This document shows, piece by piece, positions 48,665 to 62,307 of a stretch of DNA of 64,000 bases (position 1 is the first letter of the stretch; the number at the start of each line of letters is the position of its first letter). A model generated the notes under the pieces. That model searched no databases. It was not told the origin of the DNA and saw only the letters and a list, made by a program, of their open reading frames with translations. The DNA is taken from assembly GCF_040958095.1 (NCBI RefSeq), contig NC_091199.1, forward strand, positions 32,276,977 to 32,340,976, read 5' to 3'. The position numbers were made by a program, and so were the translations under genes. This DNA is from Procambarus clarkii. Taxonomy: Eukaryota > Arthropoda > Malacostraca > Decapoda > Cambaridae.

Positions 48665-49905
48665 CATAGTGAGTCACTCACACTGAGTTACTCATACTGA
48701 ACCTATCATATTGAGTCACTCATATTTTACCGAGTTACTAATATTTAGTCGAACATGTTGACTTTCTCATATTGAATCCCTTAAAATGAGTTACTCACAT
48801 AAATCATTCATTATGTTACTCCTACTGCATTACTTATCCTAAGTAACTCAATCTTTGTCACTCAGATAGGCCAATAATACTGAATTACTCATACTGAACC
48901 ACTCATATTGATAAATTTGCGCAGGGTCAATTATGTCTCTCATAGTCAGTTATTCACACTGAATCATTCATACTGAGTAACTTAAGCTGATTCACACATC
49001 AGTGGGTAAATCCGTTAATGTGGTTAATTATAAGTGAGTCAACTCAGATATAATGAATCACTAATACTGGGCACTGATGCTGAGTCACTCACATCCATTA
49101 ATAATGTGTCATCATATATAGTCACTCATAATGCTTCACTTATAATTATTATTATTAGTTATTAATACTTAGACACTTATACTGAGTCACACATGCAGAG
49201 CCACTCTTAATTATGCACTATTACTTAGTAACTCACATCGAATCATTCTTAATGAACCACTAACACCGAGTCACTCAAAGTAAGTCACTCTGAGTTACTT
49301 GTAATGGGTCACAAATAGTGAATCCCTCATATTGAGTCTCCATGCTGAGTCACTCATAATTAATTACTCATTCTCAGTTACTTATTATAAGTCAATCATA
49401 CTGAGTCTAACACTGTCACTCATACTCTATCATTCACACTGGCTACTAATACTGAGTCACTCAAACTGATTCACTTATTCAGAGTCACACATAATGAATA
49501 ATTCACACTGGTCATTCATATTTAGTCAGCCATAATCACTTATAATGAGGCAATAAAAGTCACTCACAGTCACTCATACTTTGTCAAGTCAAATTTAGTC
49601 GCCCATAATGAGTCACTTGTATTCATTCATATACAATTAATCACCTGATACTAATTCATTTATAATAATACTCGTGTACTCAATAATTTATAATAATACT
49701 CTTGTACTCAATCATTCATACCAACTCACTTCGAACTAAATCATTCACCCGGAATAAATCATACTGAGTAACTGATTGTGAATCACTCATACTGATTCTG
49801 CTTCCGAGTCTCTCATACAAAGACAATGGTACTTAGTCACCCATCATGAATCAGTTATAGTGAGTAATTAACACTGAGTTCCTCATACTGAGCCATACAT
49901 GGTAG
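48665..49905. repeat. TGAGTCACTCATACT-type degenerate repeat, long
   Basis: About 1.2 kb of diverged ~15-base units with many TGAGTCA heptamers, the AP-1/CNC-type site. No frame is coding. Confidence 0.85.
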
Positions 49906-49914
49906 GTTGTGAGA

Positions 49915-50648
49915 GATAGATCTCTCAATGCCAAAATTTATTGCTTCAATAATTGCTTGCTTACATCTAACTTCTTTAGTTGATGTCTACTGGTTTGGTA
50001 ACTTGGATGCCACTGAACTCCTCCGATATAGACAAGTCAAAAGAGGTCAACGATTGTGACCTAAGTCATCTGGTTCAGTTGAAATAGGAGTCACAATACT
50101 CATAGTACCAGGGGGAGTTACCCATCTGCCAAGGGGAGAAATGTTTGCAACAATGTAGGTAAAGGGGGGGGGGAGGGGTTGTCCGAGATTCTGTGACGTC
50201 ATCAGCTGTTGACCAATCACAGCACCTAGATCTTCCCGCCTTTTCTGAGAAACGCATCAGATTTGAAGCGGCATGTCGGCACCTCGTGACATCATGCCTA
50301 GTTCCATATTATCTCACCAGAGGATCATACTGTCTCTGAGAGGGATGGCTAAATCTTGTGGTAAGCCTCCAACTGTTTCGGGGGGCAGAGAGCCTATCCT
50401 GAACCCCTATTACCATGTTGTAGGAAGAATTCCCCCTTTGCCAGAAGGTACCTCATCCCTGGTCTTGCGGCTGTTGTGACTCCATTGCAACAGATTTCCT
50501 TGACACTGATCTAAACTAATAACCTCTTTGAACCTCTCACGTGAAGAGAAACCCATAGGTACTCTACTTAACACACTTTGGTAATAAAATAATAAAACTG
50601 TCTTGCAAGCACTTAAGCAAGCAATAAATTTGTGCACCGAGAGATTTT
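49915..50648. mobile_element. MITE-like element with ~40-bp inverted ends, left copy
   Basis: Ends ATCTCTCAATGCCAAAATTT and, inverted, GCAATAAATTTGTGCACCGA-GAGAT. About 730 bases without transposase. Interior holds TGACGTCA (50193-50200) and a CCAAT box. It abuts the A-rich tail of the SINE at 50650. Confidence 0.65.
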
Positions 50649-50649
50649 A

Positions 50650-50937
50650 TATATTTCTTTTTATTTTATTTATATATACAAGAGATCTTACATTCTGGTG
50701 CAGCCACTAGCATGCATAGCATTTCGGGCAGGTCCTTAATCCTATGTTTCCCGGAATACGACCCACCACATTGTTTAATAAACAGGTACCCATTTTACTG
50801 TTGGGTAAACAGAGGCTACAGTTAATTAAGGATTGATGCCAAGTAAATTCCTCTAGGCCAGGATCCGAACCCAGGACAAAGTACTCGCAAAATGCCTGAT
50901 GAGTGTCTTACCATTTCTCCACGGTGATTGGTAAAAG
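50650..50937 (-). mobile_element. tRNA-derived SINE, minus strand
   Basis: On the minus strand a 68-base tRNA-like head (GTGGAGAAATGGTAAGACAC as box A region, box B GGTTCGGATCC) is followed by a body with CAACAGTAAAATGGGTACC and GTGGTGGGTCGTATTCCGG and an A/T-rich tail. A headless copy lies at 56998-57165. Confidence 0.75.
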
Positions 50938-50984
50938 CAGTCCCAGTGTTAATAAAAGAAGACCCACAGAAAACAAATGTTTCA

Positions 50985-51478
50985 CATAAGTGAAGTGTTC
51001 TTAAAAGCAAGCTTTCAGAAAGAAGACTTCACAGAAATTTTGTGGAATGAAAGTCGAGAAGATGATGAAAGTTGAGAACTGACAAAATTATTCAAGAGTA
51101 CTCTTTTGAGCAACATTAAAGACTTTGCTGACGCAGAGTCATTAATGAGATGGCTAGAAAATGAACTGTGTTGCGAGACATAGCTAGAACAGGGCTGCAC
51201 ACAGCAGGAAGCTGAATGTAAAAACACAAATAATAAAAAAAAGTCCATTTAGGTTACAAGCAATGTTGGACACACATTTAAAGAACTCAAACAGTCCCTA
51301 CAAGGCTGCAATCAGCCAAAATCTGTATGTATTTAATTTTCAAGGGACAGCTTACATTGAAAGTAAATTGTTAGAAAATTACAGAGGCCAATCATGAACT
51401 CAAAGGATCTAATATGAGTTCAGTATGGGCCTCAGTATTACAAATTACAGTATGGGCCTCCATCAATGAAGCATTACA
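50985..51478 (+). repeat. Inner inverted repeat, left
   Basis: Matches 53538-53905 inverted: AGTGAAGTGTTCTTAAAAGC, AAGAGTACTCTTTTGAGCAA, TTTCAAGGGACAGCTTACA... and GTTCAGTATGGGCCTCAGTA. Shares are patchy with indels. The minus-strand reading and plus-strand readings give only short coding-like pieces that I cannot identify. Confidence 0.8.
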
Positions 51479-51479
51479 G

Positions 51480-53345
51480 AGAGACTATACAGAGAGGCAG
51501 TTTGAAAATGACATAGCAAATAAAGCCAAGACCCAACCAAAACTGTTATACAGCCACATCAGGAGAAAAGCAACAATGAAAGAACAGGTGATGTAATTGA
51601 AAAATTAAGAGAATGGGTACACAGAGAATGACAAAGATGTGTGTGAATAAATCAACAAGAGATTCCAGGTCTTCACAATTAAGCAAGGAGAATTCTCTGA
51701 ACTAAGAGAGGTGATGATAAACCAAGCAGACTGGGAAGGTTTTGAAATAACCAGAGATGAGGTTAGGAGGTATCTGCTCGATCTAGAGATGACTAAGGCT
51801 GTTGCATTTGATGAAATCTCACCAAGAATGCTAAAAGAGGTGGCAGAAGCACTTTGCAAGCCACTATCTGTGGAGTATAAAAAGTCACTGGAAACAGGAG
51901 ATCTACCAGAAAGTTGGGAAGCAGCTAACATAGACCTAAATATACTAAAAGGGGAGAAGGTGGGAGATCCTAACCTACAGGTCGGTGTCCTTAACTTGTT
52001 TATCACACAAGTTGATGAAGAAGATCGTGAGAAAATGGCTGGTAGCACGTTTTCACGAACCCAGGCACGAGCCCAGGCCTCCCTGAACCCAGGGAGGCCT
52101 GGGTTCAGGGATGACAATTCATGTCTCACAGGTTTAATAGAATTCTATGACCACCCAACAAACATTAAGCAAGAAAGAAAATGGTGGGAAGACTGCATTT
52201 TTTTGGACTGTCAGAAAGCTTTTGACAAAGCCTCCCATAAGAGACTTTTGCATAAGTTGGAGAAACGTGCTGGAGTGGTAAAGTGCTCCAATGAATAAGG
52301 GAGTACATAAACAACAGGAAGCAGAAAGTTACTGAGAGGGGTGAAACCTCGGAATGAAGTGATGCTACCAGCAGATTCCCACAGGGTTCTGTGCTCAAAT
52401 CTATCTTCTTTCTGATATACGTAAATGATCTTTCATTCTCATTCCTCTCAATTTTTCATTCAGACTCATTCCTCTCAATGTTTGAAGATGAAACTAAAAT
52501 TATGAGAAAATTTAAGACAAATGAGGACAGCAAGAGGCTACAGGATAACCTCAACTGACTGAAGGAATGGTCCAACAAATGGCTACTAGAGTTTACAACC
52601 GAGCAAGTGCAAAGTGATGATGAAAAGCATAGGGGGGAAGGAGGCCAGACACAGGGTATCGACTGGGAGTGGAAATCCTTCAGGTGTCAGGAAGATAGAA
52701 ACATCTGGGGGGTTGATCTTACACCATACCTGTTCACAGAAGCTCACATCAAAAGGATAACATCAGCGGCGTATGCAAGGATTGCGACCATTAAAACAAA
52801 ACCTTGCCTTCAGAAACTTGAAAAAAGAGTCATTCAGAACCTTGTATGCCTAATATGTCAGACCAATATTGGAATATGTTGCACTAACGTGGAGTCCACA
52901 TCTAGCCAAACACAAAACGAAGATAGAGAAGGTTCAGAGGTATACCACCTGGCTAGTCCCCGAGCTGAGAGGTATGATCTACAAGTTAAGATTACTGGAA
53001 CTAAACCTCACGACAAGGGAAGACTGAGGAATTAGGGCAGACATGATCACAACCTAAAAACTTCTCAGAGGAATTGACAGTGTAGATAAAAAAAACTGTT
53101 TAGCACGTGTGGGGGGGGGGGTTACATGAACCCAGGGTCGTTAGATAAAACTTTTTTTAGTGTCTGAGTAGTTAACATATTGAATGCATTAGGCAGTGAA
53201 GTGGTGAAGGCGGACTCCATACACAGTTTCAAATGTAAATATGATTGGCTCAGGAATCTGTACACCAGTTGATTGACAGTTAAAAGGAGGAACCAAAGAG
53301 CCAGAGCTCAACTCCCACAAGCACAACTATGTTATTACAGGACTT
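51480..53345 (+). mobile_element. CR1-like LINE, 3' half, decayed
   Basis: Lies at the centre of the inverted repeats. Reads NDIANKAKTQPKLLYSHIRR, then RT blocks VAFDEISPRMLKEVAEALCK, YKKSLETGDLPESWEAANI, DCQKAFDKASHKRLLHKLEK, IFFLIYVNDLSF and LKEWSNKWLLEF, in at least three frames. The FADD-type motif is degraded (FEDETKI). The 3' end carries CCAGTTGATTGACAGTT and AGCCAGAGCTCAACTCC, the same 3' end as the fragment at 11915-12005. Many breaks. Confidence 0.8.
51711..52298 (+). pseudogene. LINE RT N-terminal half
   Basis: Longest open part of the decayed LINE (195 codons): EGFEITRDEVRRYLLDLEMT to HKRLLHKLEKRAGVVKCSNE. It contains a small inverted repeat, CAGGCCTCCCTGAACCCAGG, at about 52075-52105. 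The rest continues in other frames. Confidence 0.75.
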
Positions 53346-53537
53346 AATAGACCTATGGTGTCAAAAACTTTGCTAATTTGTGACTGTAAGTCCGTCTTTG
53401 TAACTGTGCAAGAGTTAACCAGTTATTTAACTAATAAAATATCAGACATGATATCCCAACCAACACCATTAGTTTACCTTTAGCTTTTGAGGTACAAGCT
53501 AACCTGGCTCAATAACCTCGGAATTGGTTTATTTAAT

Positions 53538-53905
53538 GCTTCATTGTTGGAGTCCCATACTATAATTTGTAATACTGAGGCCCATACTGAACTCATATTA
53601 GCTCCTTTCAGTTCATGATTGGCCTCTATAACTTTCTAACAATTTGCTTTCACTGTAAGCTGTCCCTTGAAAATTAAATACATACAGATTTTGGCTGCTT
53701 GCAGCCTTGTAGGAAGTATTTGATTTCTTTAAGTGTGTGTACAACATTGCGTGTAACCTAAATGAGCTTAATGTTGCTCAAAAGAGTACTCTTGAAAAAC
53801 TTTGCCAGTACTCAACTTTCATCATCTTCTCGATTTTCAACCCACAAAATTTCTGTGTAGTCTTCTTTATGCATGCTTGCTTTTAAGAACACTTCACTTA
53901 TGTTT
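53538..53905 (-). repeat. Inner inverted repeat, right
   Basis: Counterpart of 50985-51478. Homology to the left arm stops at about 53905, where the BEL/Pao-like fossil begins, and resumes at about 56995. Confidence 0.8.
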
Positions 53906-56480
<2,575 letters not shown>

Positions 56481-56994
56481 ATAACTGGCTGTGCTCACAC
56501 ACCTAAAAGTTATTGTCTTAAGACTAAGTGTATATGTTTGTGTGTGATTATTTTGATGATTGATTCAGTTTTGTTAATAGGATCTGATTCTGAAGCTCGT
56601 TCCTCTCTTCCTCAACAAAATCTGGGTATAACAACTTATCACAGCCACCATACGTGTAATTTTTTTATTAAAAATGCAAAAAGGCAGTAGTATGCACATG
56701 TCATGGAAAATTATTTCTTATTATTATAATATCTTATGGTATGTTACTTTCCCACCTACTTAGGGTCAGAAGCTTAATACTATGATAATATTACTGTAAT
56801 TCTATTAAATAGGATTAAGAACAAAAAATACAGGATTAAGGTATTTAGTAGGATTAAGTACTACATAGGTTAGGTACATTATGCTTTGAGTGGCTGCTCT
56901 TTTGTTTTATGAACATTATAAATAGTAAGTCATGAAATTTATACCCGGTGACATCATGGTTTGTTGTTGTCGGAATAAACATCATGTGGATCAC
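56481..56994. other. Unassigned AT-rich spacer
   Basis: Between the BEL/Pao fossil and the start of the outer right arm. May hold part of the fossil's end; nothing recognised. Confidence 0.4.
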
Positions 56995-56997
56995 ACA

Positions 56998-57165
56998 TTC
57001 GTTTTTCTTCCCAACAGTAAAATGGGTACCTGTTTATTAAACAATATGGTGGGTCGTATTCCGGGACACATAGGATTAAGGACCTGCCGAAATGCTTTGC
57101 ATGCTAGTGGCTGCACCAGAATGTAAGATCTCTTGCATATATATAAATAACATAAAAAGAAATAT
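56998..57165 (+). mobile_element. SINE body without tRNA head
   Basis: Counterpart of the SINE at 50650-50937. Homology begins at CCCAACAGTAAAATGGGTAC, so the tRNA-like head is absent. Confidence 0.75.
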
Positions 57166-57169
57166 ATAA

Positions 57170-57890
57170 AATCTCTCGGTGAACAAATTTATTACTTGCT
57201 TAAGTGCTTGCAAGACACAACTTTGTTATTTTATTACCAAAGTGCGTTAAGTAGAGTACCCATGGGTTTCTCTTCACGTGAGAGGTTCAAAGAGGTTATC
57301 AGTTTAGATCTGTGTCAAGGAAATCTGTTGAAGTGGAGTCACAACAGCCGCAAGACCAGGGATGAAGTACCTTCTAGCAAAGGGGGAATTCTTCCTACAA
57401 CATTGGTTCAGGATAGGCTCTCTGCCCCCGAAACAGTTGGAGGCTTACCACAAGATTTGGCCATCCCCCTCGGAGAGAGTATGATCCTTTGGTGAGATAC
57501 CGTGGAAATTGGCAAGATGTCATGAGGTGCCGACATGCCACTTCGAATCTGATGAGTTTCTCAGAAAAGGCGGGAAGATCTAGGTGCTGTGATTGGTCAA
57601 CAGGTGATGACATCACAGAATCTCGACCCCCCCCATTACCTACCTTGTTGCAAACATTTCTCCCCTTGGCAAAAGGTTAACTCCCCTTGGTACTATGACT
57701 ATTGTGACTCTATTTCAACTGAACCAGATGACTTAGGACACAATCGTTGATCTTTTTTGACTCGTCTCTATGGGAGGAGTTCAGTGACATCCAAATTACC
57801 AAACCGTGGACATTAATTAACGAAGTTAGATGTTGCAAGCAATTATTGAAGCAATAAATTTGGGCTCTGAGAGATCTATTTCTCACAAGT
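57170..57890. mobile_element. MITE-like element, right copy
   Basis: Inverted counterpart of 49915-50648, with the same AAATCTCTCGGTG and CTGAGAGATC ends. The TGACGTCA of the left copy reads TGATGACATCA here. Confidence 0.65.
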
Positions 57891-57894
57891 TACC

Positions 57895-59165
57895 ATGTGT
57901 GGCTCAGTATGAGGAACTCGGTGTTAATTACTCACTATAACTGATTCATGATGAATGGCTCCGTACCATTGTCTTTGTATGAGAGACTCGGAAGCAGAAT
58001 CAGTATGAGTGATTCACAATCAGTTACTTAGTATGATTTATTCCGGGTGAATGATTTAGTTTGAGTGAGTTGGTATGAATGATTGAGTACAAAAGTATTA
58101 TTATAAATGAATTAGTATCAGTGATTAATTGTATATGAATGAATATAAGTGACTCATTATGGGCGACTAAATTTGATTGACAAAGTATGAGTGACTGTGA
58201 GTGCTCTTTTATTGCTTCATTATAAGTGATTATGGCTGACTAAATATGAATGACAGTGTGAATGATTAATTATGTTTGACTTTGAATATATGAATCAGTT
58301 TGAGTGACTCAGTATTAGTAGCCAGTGTGAATGATAGAGTATGAGTGACAGTGTTAGACTCAGTATGATTGACTTATAATAAGTAACTCAGAATGAGTAA
58401 TTAATTATGAGTGACTCAGCATGGTGACTCAATATGAGGGATTCACTATTTGTGACCCATTACGAGTAACTCAGAGTGACTCACTTTGAGTGACTCGGTG
58501 TTAGTGGTTCATTAAGAATGATTCGATGTGAGTTACTAAGTAATAGTGCATAATTAAGAGTGACTCTGCATGTGTGACTCAGTATAAGTGTCTAAGTATT
58601 AATAACTAATAATAATAATTATAAGTGAAGCATTATGAGTGACTATATATGATGACACATTATTAATGGATGTGAGTGACTCAGCATCAGTGCCCAGTAT
58701 TAGTGATTCATTATATCTGAGTTGACTCACTTATAATTAATCACTATAACTGATTCACCCACTGATGTGTGAATCAGCTTAAGTTACTCAGTATAAATGA
58801 TTCAGTGTGAATAACTGACTATGAGTGACGTAATAATTGACTCTGCGTAAATTTATCAATATGAGTGGTTCAGTATGAGTAACTCAGTATTATTGGCCTA
58901 TCTGAGTGACAAAGATTTAGTTACTTAGAATAAGTAATGCAGTAGGAGTAACAGTATGAATGATCTATATGAGTGACTCATTTTAAGGGATTCAATATGA
59001 GAAAGTCAACATGTTTGACTAAATATTAGTAACTCGGTATGAGGGGGAACTAATATGAGTGACTCAATATGATTGGTTCATTAGGAGTAACTCTGTGAGT
59101 GTCACAGTATTAGTGACTTAGCGTGTGTGATTTAGTAAGAGTAACTCAGTGTGAGTGACTCACTA
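57895..59165. repeat. TGAGTCA-type degenerate repeat, right arm
   Basis: Inverted counterpart of 48665-49905. Confidence 0.85.
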
Positions 59166-59274
59166 TGAGGATTCTTGAGATACTGCCCTTGTTTCATTCT
59201 CCCCACACGATACCTCTTCTCTCACTGTGGCTCTCTGTTTTCTGTCTTGTAGGTCGTCACTTACTAAGATCAGT

Positions 59275-59455
59275 GCGTTCCCAGCTATGTCTACTTGTTC
59301 CTCCACCTTCTCCACCAGTCTTTCATGAGGAACAGTTGAGTGTGTTCCCAGCTTTACCTGCTTGCTTCTCCACCAGTCTTTCATGAGGAACAGTTGAGTG
59401 TGTGTTCCCAGCTATACCTGCTTGCTCCTTCACCAGTCTTTCATGAGGAACAGTG
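59275..59455 (+). repeat. 60-69-bp VNTR, right arm (~3 units)
   Basis: Same unit as 47822-48545, greatly reduced in number. Confidence 0.9.
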
Positions 59456-59534
59456 TAAATTCTTTGTGGCAATTAAAGAAAATAAAGTCCACCCAGCCTT
59501 CTTTTTCCAGTTGTGTTTTATTAAAAGTATGAGT

Positions 59535-59890
59535 GATTTACTCATTGCAAGTGACACAGTATTAGGACTCAGTATGAGTGATAAATTATGAGTGAGGTAG
59601 TAAGGTTGCCTCAGTTTAATTGACTAGTGTGAGTGACTCAGCGTGAGTCAGAATGGGTGACTATGCCTGAATTGTTCAGTATGAGTGAAACAAAATGAAA
59701 GGTTTATTATGAGTTTCTAATTTTGAGGGATTTAGTATGAATAAATCAATATGAGTGACTCAGTGCGAGTAACTCACTATGAGTTACACACTAAGAATGA
59801 TGTAATGTTAGTCACTTAGTATGAGTGACTTGATATGAGTGAAAATATAAGAGTAACTCATTTTGATGGAATCAGTATGAATAACTCATA
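59535..59890. repeat. TGAGTCA-type degenerate repeat, right arm
   Basis: Inverted counterpart of 47400-47745. Confidence 0.85.
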
Positions 59891-59937
59891 TGAAAACATT
59901 ATATGAAAGGACTAGACAATTGGTCCGATTCTTCCGG

Positions 59938-60793
59938 TTCAGAAGGACCAGACACGCGTGGGAGGTTCAGAAGGACCAGACACATGTGGGAGGTTCAGAA
60001 GGACCAGACACGTGTGGGAGGTTCAGAAGGACCAGACACATGTGGGAGGTTCAGAAGGACCAGACACGTGTGGGAGGTTCAGAAGGACCAGACACGTGTG
60101 GGAGGTTCAGAAGGACCAGACACATGTGGGAGGTTCAGAAGGACCAGACACATGTGGGAGGTTCAGAAGGACCAGACACATGTGGGAGGTTCAGAAGGAC
60201 CAGACACGTGTGGGAGGTTCAGAAGGACCAGACACATGTGGGAGGTAGGTTCAGAAGGACCAGACACGTGTGGGAGGCTTTCACAGGGAGTCGTTCAGAC
60301 ACGTGTGGGAGGTTCAGAAGGACAGACACGTGTGGGAGGTTCAGAAGGACCAGGACACGTGTGGGAGGTTCAGAAGGATCAGACACATGTGGGAGGTTTC
60401 AGAAGGACCAGACACGTGTGGGAGGTTCAGAAGGACCAGACACGTGTGGGAGGTTCAGAAGGACCAGACACGTGTGGGAGGTTCAGGAGGTTCAGACACG
60501 TGTGGGAGGTTCAGGAGGACCAGACACATGTGGGAGGTTCAGAAGGACCAGACACATGTGGGAGGTTCAGAAGGACCAGACACGTGTGGGAGGTTCAGGA
60601 GGACCAGACACATGTGGGAGGTTCAGAAGGACCAGACACATGTGGGAGGTTCAGAAGGACCAGACACGTGTGGGAGGTTCAGAAGGATCAGACACATGTG
60701 GGAGGTTCAGAAGGACCAGACACATGTGGGAGGTTCACAAGGACCAGACACGTGTGGGAGGTTCAGATGGACCAGACACATGTGGGACATTGT
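59938..60793 (+). repeat. 29-bp VNTR, right arm (~29 units)
   Basis: Same unit as 46774-47336, about ten units more, with some irregular units around 60240-60300. Both arrays begin with the same CACGCGTG unit beside the same flank. Open in all three plus frames; not a gene. Confidence 0.95.
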
Positions 60794-60959
60794 GTAACTC
60801 CCTTATACACTTATCCTAGTTTACCCAATCCATATAATAGAGCAAGCTATATGTCAGTTACAATGAACAAGACATCTAAGTTTCATCAACAGGGGAGAAA
60901 CAAAGGACTAGAGAACTTTCACAGTGGTGCTAGACCTTGTAACAATACTTAATAGTTAA

Positions 60960-61825
60960 ATTAAATATGATTGTTAACTCAAACATGAATCAATTAAGCA
61001 TAGATTGGCAAATAATAATTTATTTATTCCTTTGCTGGATTTAGTCACCTCAGTCGTATCCTAAAGTCCTGAGGTGACAAGCTGTATTTTAGCTTAAGGC
61101 GTTGTGTATTCTGCTTCCTCCATACCCATAGAAAGGCCAAAATTTTAACTAATTCTATAAATTGGGTTCCAATGCAGCAGGACACTGGCTCGTTAAGGGG
61201 GCAAACACTGCTTTTCTCAATCTAATTTTGATAGATCGACGTGCCTAATGACATCAGTTACAATATAATTAGTTATCCTAATTCACTGAAATAATTATTA
61301 AACTAAGATTGATACTTAATTATTTATATTAAATCATATCAAATCATTACTATACGTATATAAAAAAGATATCAAATTTAACGTACATGAGTTTTGGGAT
61401 AAGCCCCGCATAAATTACCGATAATCATTGTATGGGAAAAATGGTAATGACATAAAATCGATTGATCATTATACTAACAATCAATAAATTAAAAGTCAAA
61501 ACCTCTCTGATAAAATGTAAAGGAATCCGCGTACACAAAGTCTAATTATGCTATATTCGTTTAACTCTTCTCTTTATCTAGGAAAGTATTTTCATTTGAT
61601 GAACCCATAGCGATCTTAGTGTCTGCCGGCGTTCTTGCTATTTTTCTTAATCAACCAATGGCTCTGTTACAGTTTCTCCGCTCACAGTTTATGCACTTCA
61701 TTATTCACTAAACATTCGTCTGTTTGATGAAGACCGTCAGCATCTCACAAGCTCTCATGATAGCAAACTAAGTGGAACTATTTGTCAGAGCCTCGAAGGG
61801 TACAGTTCTGGGGAAAAAACTAATT
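60960..61825. other. Unique block of the inverted duplication (right)
   Basis: Inverted near-copy of 45740-46610. No gene recognised. Confidence 0.6.
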
Positions 61826-61829
61826 GTAA

Positions 61830-61975
61830 AGAAAGGCGTCCCTCCACCCTGGAGTTGACGTCCCTCAACCCTGGAGTTGACGTCCCTCAACCCTGGAGTT
61901 GACGTCCCTCAACCCCGGAGTTGACGTCCTTCAACCCCGGAGTTGACGTCCCTCCACCCCGGAGTTGGGAGTGCG
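61830..61975. repeat. ~22-bp minisatellite, right
   Basis: About six units of GGAGTTGACGTCCCTCAACC, inverted relative to 45606-45728. Confidence 0.9.
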
Positions 61976-62095
61976 GGGTGCTAGTTACTCAATTACACAT
62001 GCATAATTACTCAGCTACACATGCTTAATTACTCAGTTACACATACTTAAACATAAGGACAGTAAGCTAACACCGATTAAAAGTAGAGCTATAAA

Positions 62096-62305
62096 ATGAT
62101 ACAATTATTTTATATAAACGCTCTGTGTAGGAGGTATAAAGCCATGATGAACATCATTGATTATGAGATATATAAAAAGGCGTTAAACCCAGCCACCCAG
62201 GAAATCAGATCAGTCAAAAGAAACTACGAAAATCAACTGGCTCAAAACATAGAGAAATATCCAATGTCGTTCTATGCCTATATAAAAAGTAAAACTAAAC
62301 AAAAG
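62096..62305 (+). pseudogene. CR1/L2-like LINE linker fragment
   Basis: Reads YKAMMNIIDYEIYKKALNPA and SFYAYIKSKTKQK, the inverted copy of the start of the LINE at 44075-45479. It lacks the RT that follows in the left arm, so it marks the end of the duplication. Confidence 0.85.
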
Positions 62306-62307
62306 AC

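Larger units (their letters stand above)
45262..50830 (+). repeat. Large inverted duplication, left arm
   Basis: Matches 56995-62307 in reverse complement through the same ordered blocks: LINE linker, 22-bp repeats, a ~870-base unique block, 29-bp repeats, TGAGTCA repeats, 60-69-bp repeats, more TGAGTCA repeats, a MITE and a SINE body. Unique blocks are nearly identical by eye; tandem blocks differ in copy number. Confidence 0.9.
56995..62307 (-). repeat. Large inverted duplication, right arm
   Basis: Reverse complement of 45262-50830 in order. The outer break is at 62307, inside the LINE linker, where the sequence changes to a short foldback and then the Gypsy-type fossil. Confidence 0.9.

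Noticed and set aside
51015-51248. 77-codon minus frame and overlapping plus-strand coding-like reading
   Set aside because: Present in the inner inverted repeat, but the other copy is full of indels and neither reading resembles a known family.
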